A DNA stretch of 64,000 bases from Hyaloraphidium curvatum (Eukaryota; Monoblepharomycota; Hyaloraphidiomycetes; Hyaloraphidiales; Hyaloraphidiaceae): assembly GCA_025558095.1 (NCBI GenBank), contig JAIVFI010000008.1, positions 62,001 through 126,000 of the forward strand, read 5' to 3'. Below, in pieces: positions 43,480 through 53,988 of this stretch. The position numbers were made by a program, and so were the translations under genes. The notes beneath the pieces were generated by a model. That model did no database searches. It was given only the letters and a program-made list of their open reading frames with translations, and was not told the DNA's origin. Each line of letters opens with the position of its first letter. Position 1 is the stretch's first letter.

Positions 43480-43563
43480 CGAGGCGCCCGGCAGTCTCCG
43501 CTCGAAGGAAGACGGGTTGCCAAGTGCAGGGCGAGTCGCCCGGTGAAAGTCAAGGAAAGGAAA
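43480..43563. promoter_or_regulatory. Probable bidirectional promoter, Sfp1-like copy 2 / ureF
   Basis: Only 84 bp separate the two predicted start codons, so core promoter elements of both genes must overlap here or extend into coding sequence if these starts are right. No specific site was identified. Confidence 0.3.
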
Positions 43564-44471
43564 ATGGGAAACTCAGGTGACGCTTGCGAACGCGACCTTC
43601 CAAACAACACCTCCCTGACGAGCAAATCGCCCATGGCGGCCGACGATGATTGGCTCTTGTGGCAGTTGGCCGACTCTGGACTGCCCACGGGTGGATTTGT
43701 GGCCTCCTCCGGCCTCGAAGCAGCCCTGCAGACGGGCCTCGTCGACTCGAAACCAGAGGCCGTCAGGAGCTTTGTCGCCCAAAGCGTCGCGTCCTACGCG
43801 GGCTCGGCGTTACCGTTCGTGACTGCCGTGTACAAGATTTGTGCTTCAGTCGGCCTGAATGAGGACGCGGACGAAGGACAGGCTCTCGAGCGCGTCCTGG
43901 AGCTTGACGAGCTCTTCGAATCAACGACGGCAAATGCGGTCACCAGGAGGGCGTCCGCTGCGCAGGGCGGCGCCATTCTATCGCTCTACAGCAAGAGTTT
44001 CCGCGCCGTCGATCACGAACCCGGTGCCATGAACGGGCACTCGCCCTTGGACAGGCAGAGGTCGCTCACCGCCCTGCTGGACGGCTTCAAGGCTGCAATG
44101 CGGAGCCAAGACGCCGCCGGACACATTCCTATCTGCTTCGGTCTTCTCTGCGGATACCTCGACGTGTCTTTGGGTGAGTTTCGCTCCTCCTCTCACCTAC
44201 GACGCCTTATCTCATCTCAACGATCGCAGAACACTGCCAACGGATGTTTCTCTTCCTCTTCGCCCGTTCCATCGTCAATGCAGCCGTGCGCTTGAATGCC
44301 ATTGGGCCGTACCTTGCGCAGCGCGTGCTGTCCGAGTGCCAGGCCGATGCGGTAAACGCCTGGGCGCGCTACCGGGACCTCCTTCCGGAAGAGGCGCGGC
44401 AGACGGCGCCTTTGTTTGATCTGGCACAGGGGCTCCACGACAGACTCTATTCGCGGCTGTTTTCTTCGTGA
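43564..44471 (+). CDS. ureF: Urease accessory protein UreF (2 exons)
   Basis: Exons are 43564-44173 and 44230-44471, giving 283 residues. UreF works with UreD and UreG to load nickel into apo-urease, acting as a GTPase-activating scaffold in the cytosol. The family signature is clear: WQLADSGLPTGGFVASSGLE at the start of the fold, followed by helical segments, CFGLLCGYLDVSL, and after the intron EHCQRMFLFLFARSIVNAAVRLNA and GPYLAQRVL. The 56-nt intron is phase 1. A second Met at 43633 is an alternative start; the residues before it are not conserved in the family as far as I know. No urease or other accessory gene is in the window. It is convergent with the methyltransferase-like gene, 22 bp apart. 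Confidence 0.94.
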
Positions 44472-44493
44472 TCTGCACGACATACCATGTCGA

Positions 44494-45456
44494 TCACTTT
44501 CGGGCAAAGATGTGGAGCGCGTCGCCCATCTCGTCGAGCCATCGCGGTATCGCTACATGCTCAACCAGCTTCCAATCTCGCCTGAGCGCATCGTGAAGCT
44601 GTGCGGTGCCTGTCACTGGGGCATCATCGGCGGCGAAGCCGGCCTTGAAGTCACCGACAAAGGCGACCAAAGCGCCCTGGAAAAGCCGGAGTGCCTCGAA
44701 ACCCATCTCGTTGGGTGCTGGCGGCGGCCAAACGAGGAGCAACATGTCGCTGTTTCCCTCCTCCGACTCGGCGAACACGGAAACGGGCGCTCCACGGCGG
44801 ACCGTGACGAAAGAGACTTCCAGCCCAAGAGTTTCCTGCTCATCTTCTTCATCTGGTGGAGGGTGTTGTGTTTCTTGTTCCAGGCAATCAAGCGGCGGGT
44901 GCATGTCGTAGCACTTGAACCGGAATTCGGGATCCCGCCGGGCGAGCAACCAGCACCAGTAGCCGCTTCCCGCACCTATCTCCACCAATTTGGCTCTCGG
45001 ATCGGACTGTCGCAGCTCATGGCAGTGCCTGAGTATGCATTCTAGCGCCCGCTCGTTTGGAAGAGCAAAGGAATAGACCGCGCAACAGAGCAATCTGGCA
45101 AAGGAGCCCGCGGCCGTTGTTGCCGAGGGGTAAATGACGCCGTTTGTCGCGAGGTCGTTGAATGTCCGAAGCACGTCGTTGTCCTCCGATTCCGGGTTCG
45201 TGAAGGAGAGCCGAGATGGGACAGCGGCATGGAAAGGCGGGATCACGGAGCCCGCCTCCACCCTCGCGGAAACAAAAGAGACGATGCAAGCCATGAGGAG
45301 CTCGAAGAACGCGTGGTACGTGAGGCTTGACGCGTCGGGATCGCCTGCGATGCCGCTAGATTCGAGGGCGAGTTGAAGAAGCTTCCTCCGTCCCTTCAGC
45401 TGCGCATCGCGCTGCTCCATGGGAGGCGACGCAGGGCCACGTTCGAGAGAAGACAC
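44494..45456 (-). CDS. SAM-dependent methyltransferase-like protein
   Basis: This is a single exon of 320 residues. The middle carries a motif I typical of Rossmann methyltransferases, AKLVEIGAGSGYWCWLLA, followed by a strand ending in an acidic residue (FKCYDMHPP). Later come DMLLLVWPPP and a C-terminal strand region (LVEHVAIPRW). The N-terminal 150 residues are helical with no assignment. Similar predicted methyltransferases are widespread in fungi and their substrates are mostly unknown. A short acidic insert (PPPDEEDEQE) follows motif I. The start is the first Met of a frame free of stops. It ends 22 bp from the end of ureF on the other strand. Confidence 0.75.
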   Translation of the reverse strand: MSSLERGPASPPMEQRDAQLKGRRKLLQLALESSGIAGDPDASSLTYHAFFELLMACIVSFVSARVEAGSVIPPFHAAVPSRLSFTNPESEDNDVLRTFNDLATNGVIYPSATTAAGSFARLLCCAVYSFALPNERALECILRHCHELRQSDPRAKLVEIGAGSGYWCWLLARRDPEFRFKCYDMHPPLDCLEQETQHPPPDEEDEQETLGLEVSFVTVRRGAPVSVFAESEEGNSDMLLLVWPPPAPNEMGFEALRLFQGALVAFVGDFKAGFAADDAPVTGTAQLHDALRRDWKLVEHVAIPRWLDEMGDALHIFARK

Positions 45457-45616
45457 TCCGATAGCCTAGAATGCCGCAAGGCCCTCTTGCAGCTGTACGA
45501 ATCAAAGTTTTGGAGCGCTGCATGAGTTCACGAATCGGTCTCGCACAAGTCTCGCATTGCACCGAGATCAACCACCAATTAACAAGCAGTGGGCGCTTCC
45601 GTGGATCATACCGTAA

Positions 45617-48600
45617 TCATACATGATTCATGCCCCTCGGGCCTTCATCAGACCCCTGCGCGTGCGCAAGCAGCTTCGCCATCCTCCTCCACTCGTCAGC
45701 TTTCGCCATGTCCGCCTCGACCCCGAATCCGGATTCGAAGCACTCCGACACTCGCAAGCACGCCTGTTGCCGAAGGCTTGTTGGATGGTGCTGGCCGTTG
45801 TTGGATTGGAACGAATCGTGCGAGTGATCCGCGGACTCGGTCGTGGCTGCGAGCATGAAGAATCGGAATGCTCTCGATCGAGCTTCGAGATCCTGCAGGG
45901 AAGAGAAGTTAAAACACTTGGAGACACGTAGGATAAGGCGACGAGAAGAAGCCTACCTCGGAACCGACGAGCCCGGAGCCTCCGGCTTCGAGCGCGCTTG
46001 CAGCTTTGAACCACGTCCACGGAGCTCCGATGCTTTCCCAGAGAGAGACGGCGGCGTCGACATTTGGCTCCACTTTGCCCAGCTCCCACACGGCACCCGA
46101 CGGAAGCAGAACCTGATTCGCGCCGTCTCCAGCGCATAGCAGATCGGCGTAGCGATCCTTGACTTCGGGCGGAGTCGCAGGTTGAAGCAGGTACCGCTTG
46201 ACGGCATCCATGTCGCTGTCGATGCTGCGAACGGTGCCCCGAATGCGTCCGCCGCGGATGAGGATGCCGCAGAGCACGTCGAGGCATTCGCCGTCCGTCC
46301 CGAACCCGTGCTCTTCCACTAGCAGTTTGTAGGCTTCGAACGCTCCGATCGGATCGCTGTAGCGCAGCAGGAGCAACCGTGCGAGGTAGCGGCAGCAGGC
46401 AGCGTCGGCCCTCTTCTCGGCCTCGAGGTAGCGGAGACCCAGCTCGGGACTGACGGTGAGCAAGGCCGGGAGCGCCTGCATCAGCGACGGCAGGTGGCGG
46501 TGCTCCGTGTAGGCCTGCACGAGGTACTTGAGCCGAGGCAGGGGGCGCGGAAGGGGGCCAGAGTCCGGCGGGTTGCGAAGGAGGTGCAGCAGCTGGTCCG
46601 GCGTGATCGTGGTTGTGGCTGCTGACGATTCGACGGCTTTGGGCAGCGGCGGAACGCCGTGGCTGTCGACAGCTAAAGCAGGGTTCGTTGTCGAGCTTCC
46701 TGTGCCGGCCGAGTTTTCCAGATCGTCGTCCCAGCCGGTCTCCAGCAGAGTCTCCTGCAGCCACTTCAGGTTGATCGTCGCCTTTGCGTGCGAAAAGACG
46801 TCCGCAGTCTCCTCATCGCCGCCCTGGCCTTCCTCTTCCTCCCGCTTCTTGTCCAGTTCCGAGAGCAGCTTCATGGCTTCCAAGTTCCTGCGGTTCTCGG
46901 CGAGGTCGACCAGCATCCTCCGGGCGGCTTCCCTCCTTCCTTGGGCGCGCAGAGCTTCGTCCCCGCCATCCGGTCCGTCGCCGTCCCCGCGATCGCGGAA
47001 CACGTCGCCGTCCCCTTCCAAGCTCTGCAGAAGGAGCCTCCCGACGCCTAGGATCCCTTCCTCGCTGTCCTCGCCCGCCGCGATCTCGTAAAAGCAGAGA
47101 GACTTGCCCAAGTCGATCGCGGGCTTGGACGAGCTGCCCGGGCCCCCGCCGTCTTCCTCGGGGAACAGGGGCAGGTCCTCGAGGTCGTGAACCCCTTCGA
47201 AGACGCGGCCGAGAAGCAGCGCTGCGCGCACGTTGGCGCCCTCCGCCTCGCGGACCAGGTACGAGAGCGGGGGCAGGTACGGTCCGCCTTTTGGCTTGTG
47301 CGGGGTGTTGGGAGGCGCGAACAGCTTGTGCGTCGGGGTAGCGGGGGAGCAGCCGATAGGGGGAGCGAGTGGAGACTTGAAAAGCCGCGGCTTCTTGGGC
47401 GTAGCGAGCAGAGCTCCCGTTGCCGGTCGCTTCTGCACGGTCTGATGGAGAGCCGTCACGACAACTTCGGGTAGCTTGTGATCGCTGAGCTGTGCCGGTT
47501 CGTCGTGCTTGCTGGAATCCGAACTCGATTCGCTGCGCGGCTGTATCTGTATGGAGCGCAGGTGTCAAAGGTGGACACAAGAACAACGAAGTACTGTCGA
47601 CGAAATGATCTTACGTTCTTGGGAGGCTTCGGCGGAGTCCGAATAGTACGCAGAAGCAGAGGCCGCCGCGCCTTGGCGTTCGGGGTGACGTTCGGGGTGA
47701 GCTTCGAGGCGACTTGCTCATGATCGTCGCCAGGCTCCTCCGCGGTTGCAGCTGCTTGCAGGCTCGTATTCGTACAGGTAGAAGGGGCGTCGCTCGGCAG
47801 CACAAGTTGCTCTTGCGGATTCTGCATAAAGGAAATGGTGAGAGGAATTCATTCTTGAAGAGCTCTCGATCGCACCAGCAACGACTGTTCCTGAGGTGCT
47901 CCGTCCGACATGGCCTCGACCTGGGACGAGAAAATGAATCAGCGATAAACAATGAGAGCGACTCTGGCCGCGGTACCTCGGTTCTGTCGCCGGATTCGTG
48001 TTCGGCAGCGTCCGTCATTTCCGCATCCGGCGTCCCGGCCGAGCAGCCGTCAGCCGCGCCAACGTCCTGCTCCCCGTCAGCTGACTGCTCGAGCTCGGCT
48101 TCCGCGGGCATCTGCTGGTCCTCTCCGGCCAGCTCGATCGGGTTCTCGCTGGCCGGTCCGTCTTCGGCCATCGGGTCGTCCTCGGGCATCTGCTCGTTCT
48201 CCGCAGCCAGCTCCACGGCCTCTTCCGGCTTCTTGCTTTCCAGCGGTGGCTCCCCCTCGTCCGCAAACGAGCCCATCTCTGCAATCCCAGACGGGCGCTC
48301 TTCCTCCGATTCCGCTTCCGGCACGGCGGCGGGCTGTTCGGCGGCCGGCTCGGCTTCCCGGTCCCGATCGAGCTCGGGCGCGGCCCGCAGCTTCCCGACA
48401 GGGTCTCCGGTCCCGGCCTGCTCCACTTGTCGCAGCATGTCGTCGATGGTGGAAGCTACGGCCGCGTCGGATTCGGCCTGACGGTGACCGATTCGTGAGC
48501 AAGGCTAACCCGTCGAGAATCGCGAGGATGGATCACCTCGTCCGCCACGGGCACCTCCTCGGTCCGCGCTTCGTTGGCGGACGGCCCCATCTTCTCGTCC

Positions 48601-49815
48601 GAAGCAAGCATCGCCTTCTGGTGCTCTCCATCCGCTTCCGGCCCGGCCGGCATCGAAGGTTCCTCTCGATGAGATTTGTCGCCATCTCCGGATCGGGCAC
48701 CTGCACCATCTTCAGCATCAGGCTCCTCGGCGTCCGGGAGCTGAGGTGCATCCTTGTCGTCTGCTGGGCTTGATTGAGTGCCTTGCAGTTCTGCGGCAGC
48801 CTGCAAAGATCGGGTTCGGATCAGCTAAGCGACGCCGCGGGATCACGAGAAGCCCACCTCGGCCATTTCCACATCCTTCGTGCCTCCATCTTCCTGCTGC
48901 TCATCGTTTCCCGTCTTGCGGGTCTCCTCGCACGCGGCAAGGCCCTCGTTCATGTCCGAAACCATGCCATCCGACGGCGCAGGTCCAGACTCCGGGTCCG
49001 CCGGCTTCCCTCCCTCCTCTCGCGCTCCGATCGAGTCCATCTTGCCCGACGACCCCGGCTGCTCCTTCTGGTGCTCCGAAATCTCTTCAGCAATGTGCTC
49101 GGGGACGATCCCGGGGTCCGCAGAAGGCTCGTCGAGCTCGGAAGGCCCGCGCGCGATCTGCGCCCCGTCCGATCCGTCGCGATCCGCGGCCGGGGGGGCC
49201 GAACCACCCGTCGTCGGTTGCTCTTCGAGTTTTTCCTGCGCGCTGTCGACCTTGGCGGGCTCCTCGTTGCGCGGCACGGCACCGATCGGAGTCGAAGCCC
49301 GGGAGGCGTCGCGCTCCCTGTATCCTTCTCCGGCCCCTCCAGATGTCTCTCCAGCCGCACGGTCCGGCCCTTCCGCAACTTGCGAACTCTTTCCGTAGTC
49401 CGGCTGCGAAGCATCCCCGGGAATCTCCCCCGCGGACGCGCCGCCGCCCTCTGCGACCTCGACCGCCAGCTCAGCGGTCGCCGGCCCCGAGCTCTCCTCC
49501 CCATTGTGCCGCACCGCCTCGTTTCCCTTCTCCGCAAAAGGCGCATGCGCAGACGGCCCGTGATCTCCCGCACCGGCCTCCTCGCGCCCCGTACGCCCTT
49601 TCCGCACCGAAGGAACCTGCGCCGGCGTCAAACGCCATCCGCCGCCGAAACGCGAGGAAACGCACCTCCCCATCGTCCTTTCCCGACCCTGTGCTTCCCG
49701 CGCTCGCGTCGCCGCGCTCCGAGGGCACCCGCGACGGCGCGGGCGAGGGGGCGTCCGGCTCCCGAAGGGGTTTGGCGCCCAGCCCCAGCGAACGCGCGGG
49801 CACGGAGAAGGACAT
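45617..49815 (-). CDS. Sel1-like repeat protein with long acidic N-terminus (8 exons)
   Basis: Exons are 49815-49666, 49616-48858, 48800-48537, 48477-47977, 47920-47876, 47821-47615, 47546-45957 and 45892-45617; every join keeps frame and gives 1,263 residues. The first 550 residues are Glu/Asp/Ala/Pro/Ser rich and low complexity, predicted to be disordered. The C-terminal 450 residues contain Sel1/TPR-like helical pairs, clearest in the last exon (ACLRVSECFESGFGVEADMA then KADEWRRMAKLL) and in LGLRYLEAEKRADAACCRYL. Sel1 repeats scaffold protein complexes. Exon 5 is only 45 nt. The role is unknown. The strong bias of the N-terminus explains why several exons look like chance frames on their own. 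Confidence 0.8.
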
Positions 49816-50375
49816 CGTGCGTTTTGCGCCTTTGCGCGTAGTGCGGACGCGCGCGAGGCCGGTTCGTGGGTATCGAGCGTGGAGTCCCGCTGGTCGGACG
49901 GGAGGCGGCCCAAGGCTGATCACAGGCAAAAGTGGCCAGCTGCCACACCAAATCGTTGCCCAACGTGCGCCGCATTCGACTCCGGCAATGACTTCAAAGA
50001 ACAATCTGGCGGCAGATCCGCGTAAGTGTCTCGCCGGCAACGAACCGCAATGAAAGCCCCAAACCACGAGGTTCGACCACACCCCCACGTCAATCCATTG
50101 GCTTTGAAGCACACGGCCTTGTGTACGGCCCAATCTGTTCGCTGGCACTCTGCAGAGCCGCACCAGGTCCATGCGCCTTGCGCCGCGAGCACTTCTTCAG
50201 CCCGCGGCATATCGCGGCCGCGTTGTCTGCGTTCCGAGGCAGCAACCGGGGTTGAATACACGAAGGATCGCGTGGCTCGTCCATTGCAGAGCGCAATGCT
50301 GTCCACCTGGGTGAATGGATACGAGACGCGCACTCCTCCCGAGGTCAGGGACGTTCTTGTGTCATTTTGCGCCTG
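49816..50375. other. Divergent intergenic region containing a MYND relic
   Basis: This stretch separates the Sel1 gene start from the MYND gene. The only recognisable content is the broken inverted MYND copy listed separately at about 50090-50206. The rest carries no supported gene. Confidence 0.5.
50090..50206 (-). pseudogene. Broken MYND zinc-finger fragment
   Basis: Read on the minus strand, the segment begins GLKKCSR and, after a one-base shift, continues WCGSAECQRTDWAVHKAVCF, closely matching GLKKCSR...CSVGCQSADWPAHKAVCF of the intact MYND gene 200 bp away on the other strand. A zinc-ligand Cys in CSRC has become Arg and the frame is shifted, so the fragment cannot encode a working finger. 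No more of the gene is recognisable around it. It is best explained as a leftover of an inverted duplication. Confidence 0.65.
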
Positions 50376-51098
50376 ATGGACATGCTGCACTCGCTCGCCA
50401 AGTTCCCCCCCGTGAGGCGCCGCCTGGCGCGCGACCTGGACTTCCTCGACGCGGTCGTGCAGCTCGCCTTCGACCTCGCCTCGGCGTTCGTCCACCTCCA
50501 CAGGCAGGGATCCATGACGGTCGTGTACGCCAACATGTTCTTCAGCGGCGCGGCCGCGGCCGTCAAGCTCGCGCTCAAGGCGGCTTCGGAGCGCCCCGCG
50601 CGCTGGCGCCGCCACGTGTCGGGCCCGTCCTGCCCCAGCAGCGCCCTGCTCGACCTGAACTCGCTGTCGAGCACGGTCTACAGGGGCAGCCTGTTCGTCG
50701 CCGCGGTGGACATGGCCAACGCGCACCCGGATTACCGCCCCGAGGACGGGGTCCAGACGATGGCGCTGCTGGCCTGCGTCATGCAGCTCGTCTGCCTGTC
50801 CTGGGAGCACGAACTCGGATCCACGGTGGCGCGGGTGCGCCGCGAGCTGGGCGACCCGCTGGCGGACATGTTCGGGACCCACGCCGAGGCGCTGGATTGC
50901 TGGTGCAGGATGTACCCGGGAAACGACGGTTGCGACAGGGAGGGGTGCTCGTTCGCCGTGCCGGACGGGGCGGCGGCAGCGGGGGGGCTGAAGAAGTGCT
51001 CTCGGTGCAGGGTGGCGTGGTACTGCTCGGTCGGGTGCCAGAGTGCGGACTGGCCGGCCCACAAGGCGGTGTGCTTCGCGGCCGACTGGAATGCGTAG
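50376..51098 (+). CDS. MYND-type zinc-finger protein
   Basis: The last 55 residues of the 240-residue reading form a MYND finger: CDREGCSF, then CSRCRVAWYCSVGCQSADWP, then HKAVC, with the full Cys/His ligand set. MYND fingers mediate protein-protein contacts, usually with proline-rich partners. The N-terminal 170 residues are helical (LLACVMQLVCLSWEHEL) and unassigned. ATG 50376 is the first Met in the frame. The frame is open further upstream and an acceptor-like gtcag lies at 50345-50349, so an upstream exon is possible. It is convergent with the iron alcohol dehydrogenase, 109 bp apart. Confidence 0.82.
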   Translation: MDMLHSLAKFPPVRRRLARDLDFLDAVVQLAFDLASAFVHLHRQGSMTVVYANMFFSGAAAAVKLALKAASERPARWRRHVSGPSCPSSALLDLNSLSSTVYRGSLFVAAVDMANAHPDYRPEDGVQTMALLACVMQLVCLSWEHELGSTVARVRRELGDPLADMFGTHAEALDCWCRMYPGNDGCDREGCSFAVPDGAAAAGGLKKCSRCRVAWYCSVGCQSADWPAHKAVCFAADWNA

Positions 51099-51207
51099 GC
51101 CCCGGAAAGCGGAGGAGCACATCCCGACGATCAATTCGAACTCCCGCCATACGCCGCACCTTCCCGCACCTCCCCCATGTCCCAGCCCCCCCTCCTCCCC
51201 CGCGCGC

Positions 51208-52575
51208 TCAGTCCACCCAGACCTCCTTGTACAGCTCCACGATCTCGGGGTGCGTCGGCACCCTCGGGTTGTTCCCCGGGCTGCCCGAGGCGATCGCCTG
51301 CTCCGCCATGACCTGCAGGAGGGAGTGGTACTTTTCCTTGCCGATGCCGTACTGACCCCCCGGGGGGAACCGTCAGCTTCCGTCCGCGGGGCGCGCCGCG
51401 CGGGGGGGCACGGTACCTTCTTGGGCGTCGGCACGTCCAGGTCCCTGTTGAGCGCCACCAGCTCCTCCATCAGCGCGTCCAGCGCCTCGTCGTCCGGCGC
51501 CGTGCTGGGTACCACCCCCATCGCCCTCGCGCAGTCGGCGTACCTCGACGCCGCGGCGGGGATCGAGTAGCGCGTCACGGCCGGGAGCAGCATGGCGTTG
51601 GAGAGCCCGTGCGGGACGTGGAAGTGCGCGCCGATGGGCCGCGACATGCCGTGCACGAGGGCGACCGAGGCGTTGGAGAAGGCGAGGCCGCCGAGGGTCG
51701 CGCCGAGCATCATCTCCTCGCGGGCCTTGGGGTTCTTGGGGTCGAAGCAGGCGGTGCGGATGTTGCGGGCGATGCGGGACATGGCCGAGAGGGCTGGCAG
51801 GGCGGGGTGTCAGCGGCGTCCGGGGAGGGAAAGGGGGGATACGCACCGACAGAGTCGGAGAACGGGTTGGCCTTCTTGCTCACGTACGCCTCCATCGCGT
51901 GCGTCAGCGAGTCGATCCCCGTGTCCGCCGTCAGCCGCAGCGGGCACGACACGGTGAGCTCCCAGTCCACGACGGCGGCGGCGGCGACGACGTCCGACCC
52001 GGAGATGAGCATCTTCTCGTCCGTCGCCGTGTCGGTGATGATGGTGAACTTGGTCACCTCCGAGCCGGTTCCCGCCGTCGTAGGGACGGCGATGAGGGGC
52101 GGGCCGGGTTTGGGGATGGGGTTGGGCACCTTGTACTGCCGCATGGCCCCCCCGTTTGCGGCGAGGATCCCGACGGCCTTTGCGGTATCGATGGGGCTCC
52201 CGCCGCCGATGGCGATCATCGAGTCGTAGTCCGCGGCCTGCAGTGCCCGCACGCCGGCCTCGACGACCTCGACGGTGGGGTCGGGCACGGTGCCGTCGAA
52301 CACGCCGTACTTGACCCCCTTGTCGGCGAGGGGTTTCAGCACGCGGTCGAGGGTGCCGGAGGAGCGGAGGAACGAGTCGGTGACGACGAGGGGTTTACGG
52401 ACGCCGATGCGGGAGAGGACGTCGGGGAGGCGGGAGACGGCGCCGCCGCCTTTGGGGAAGAGGCGGGGAAAGGGGAGGGGCGGGAGGGCGGGCGGGGGTC
52501 AGGCGGGCGACGGGGCGGCGGCGGCGGGTAAGTACCGATCTCCATGATCCGCGGGATTATAATGGAGGCGACCAT
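51208..52575 (-). CDS. Iron-containing (group III) alcohol dehydrogenase (4 exons)
   Basis: Exons are 52575-52536, 52449-51847, 51793-51417 and 51351-51208; the product is 387 residues. Signatures are IPRIMEIGGGAVSRLP at the N-terminus, the nucleotide-binding GGGSPIDTAKAVG, TTAGTGSEVTKF, and metal ligands Asp and His in GIDSLTHAMEAY plus two His in HGMSRPIGAHFHVPHG. Such enzymes reduce or oxidise small alcohols and aldehydes with NAD(P). All three introns (86, 53 and 65 nt) are supported by unbroken family sequence. The first exon is short (13 codons), and no targeting signal is evident. The family is common in bacteria and scattered in fungi. Confidence 0.93.
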
Positions 52576-53085
52576 CTCGGCGGGGCGGGCGGGGACGGGT
52601 GGGAGAGGTTGGGCCGGTCCGGCGTTGAGCCGCGCCCCATGCGGCGAAGGGCGCTGGCAGGCCAGCCATCACTTGCATGACTCCGTGCACGCCGTTCGCG
52701 CCAAAAAGCGGCCGCGATCGCCGCATCCGGTGCCTGCCAACGAGATCCATCGACGCCGGTGGGATCTGCAGCGCGCGACGGAAGCAGGACGCCGGATCGA
52801 CGGCCGGAACTGCCACGAGGTGTCCCATACGCTCTCTAAAGGCAAGAAAGAATGTACACGTCCAGCACGTCAAATCTATACGATAGAACGAAGCTCCCCA
52901 ACCCGTCTTGCCCCGCGGAGGCCGGCTCCGCATCCCGCCTCTGGCGCCACCCGGCTCTCGGATCGTCCGACCTCTTCCGCCCCTTCGCTCCCCGGATCCG
53001 ACCCGGATCCTTCTCCGCACTCTTTGCAAGCTCAGCACACGCACACGCACGCGTCGCCGATCTGCCCCACGCGGACAAAGGGGAG
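52576..53085. other. Intergenic region
   Basis: Upstream of the iron alcohol dehydrogenase and downstream of the small membrane gene, both on the minus strand. No gene-like frame with a motif was found. Confidence 0.45.
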
Positions 53086-53473
53086 TCAGCCGGTGTCCCC
53101 AACCCCCCCCGTTCGGCGGCCCACCTGCACGGCGCGGCCGTTGCTCGCCACGGCCACCTTGCCCCACGAGAACACGGCGTTCGAGGCGTCGTCGAGCACG
53201 TCGAGGGCGCGGTCCTTGAAGGCGGGCGCGGCGGGGCGGAGGGTGGCTGGAGACCGGGAGGGGTTGCGGGGGCGGGGGGCGGCACGCGCGTGCGGGGGGC
53301 GGGGCGGGGCAGAGGGGCAAGCGGGAGTGAGCCGAAGGAGGGCGGGTGGCGGGCAGCGCGGGATTACCCTCGAGGGCGGCGTGGCGGTCGGCGCGCATGG
53401 CGAGCGCGGCGCCCAGAAGGACGAGCAGCGCGACGAGGCCGGCGAGGGCGGGGAACGGGGGCGCCTTGGCCAT
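53086..53473 (-). CDS. Small single-pass membrane protein (2 exons), hypothetical
   Basis: Exons are 53473-53368 and 53246-53086, separated by a 121-nt intron; the product is 88 residues. After a short Met-Ala-Lys start comes one hydrophobic helix (LAGLVALLVLLGAALAM, about residues 10-26), then a charged linker and a C-terminal part FKDRALDVLDDASNAVFSWG followed by VAVASNGRAVQVGRR. I do not recognise the family. The size, single helix and basic tail would suit a small organellar or ER membrane subunit, but that is only a guess. Support comes from the clean splice join, the plausible helix and coding-like composition. Confidence 0.5.
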
Positions 53474-53988
53474 GCTGAGAGGGCTCGGAGGGCGCTGAGA
53501 GACGGGATCGAGGGCGCGGCGGCGGGCTGCCGGGAGGGGCGGGCGGGCGGAGTGGGGACAGTGCTGGTGGCCAGCTCGGGCTGAGGACACCATGGTGGCA
53601 TCCAACTGGGCGTCAACCAAAGCCGGTGGTCGCACGCGTGAAATGCCGTTACAAAACGCTTTCAGTAGCTGGGATCGAATCACAGGATGGATTATCGAGC
53701 GGGATTCCGGGTGTTGCATGGGGCTGGGGGACCGGTGCGATCCGATCTCGCAGGCGTGCGATCCATCCGGGTGCGGAGGCTCCAGGCCACCAATATGCTA
53801 CCTTCATGTCAGACTGCCATCGTCCGAGCCATTGGACAACCCGGCCGAGCCTGGGGACCATGCCGTTGAATCAATTTCAGGGATCGGCCGTTATATGTGG
53901 CTCGAGGCTACGTCATCCTCTGGACTCTGCCACTTTCACTTGGCTGTGCCGACTGCGGACCGGCAGACTCGCCCCTCCGGCCGCCGAA
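53474..53988. other. Divergent intergenic region
   Basis: Promoter space between the small membrane gene and the hybrid histidine kinase. No gene-like frame or repeat was recognised. Confidence 0.45.

Noticed and set aside
50026-50376. 116-residue plus-strand frame before the MYND gene
   Set aside because: It is largely the antisense of the MYND relic and shows no domain; at most its end could be an upstream exon.
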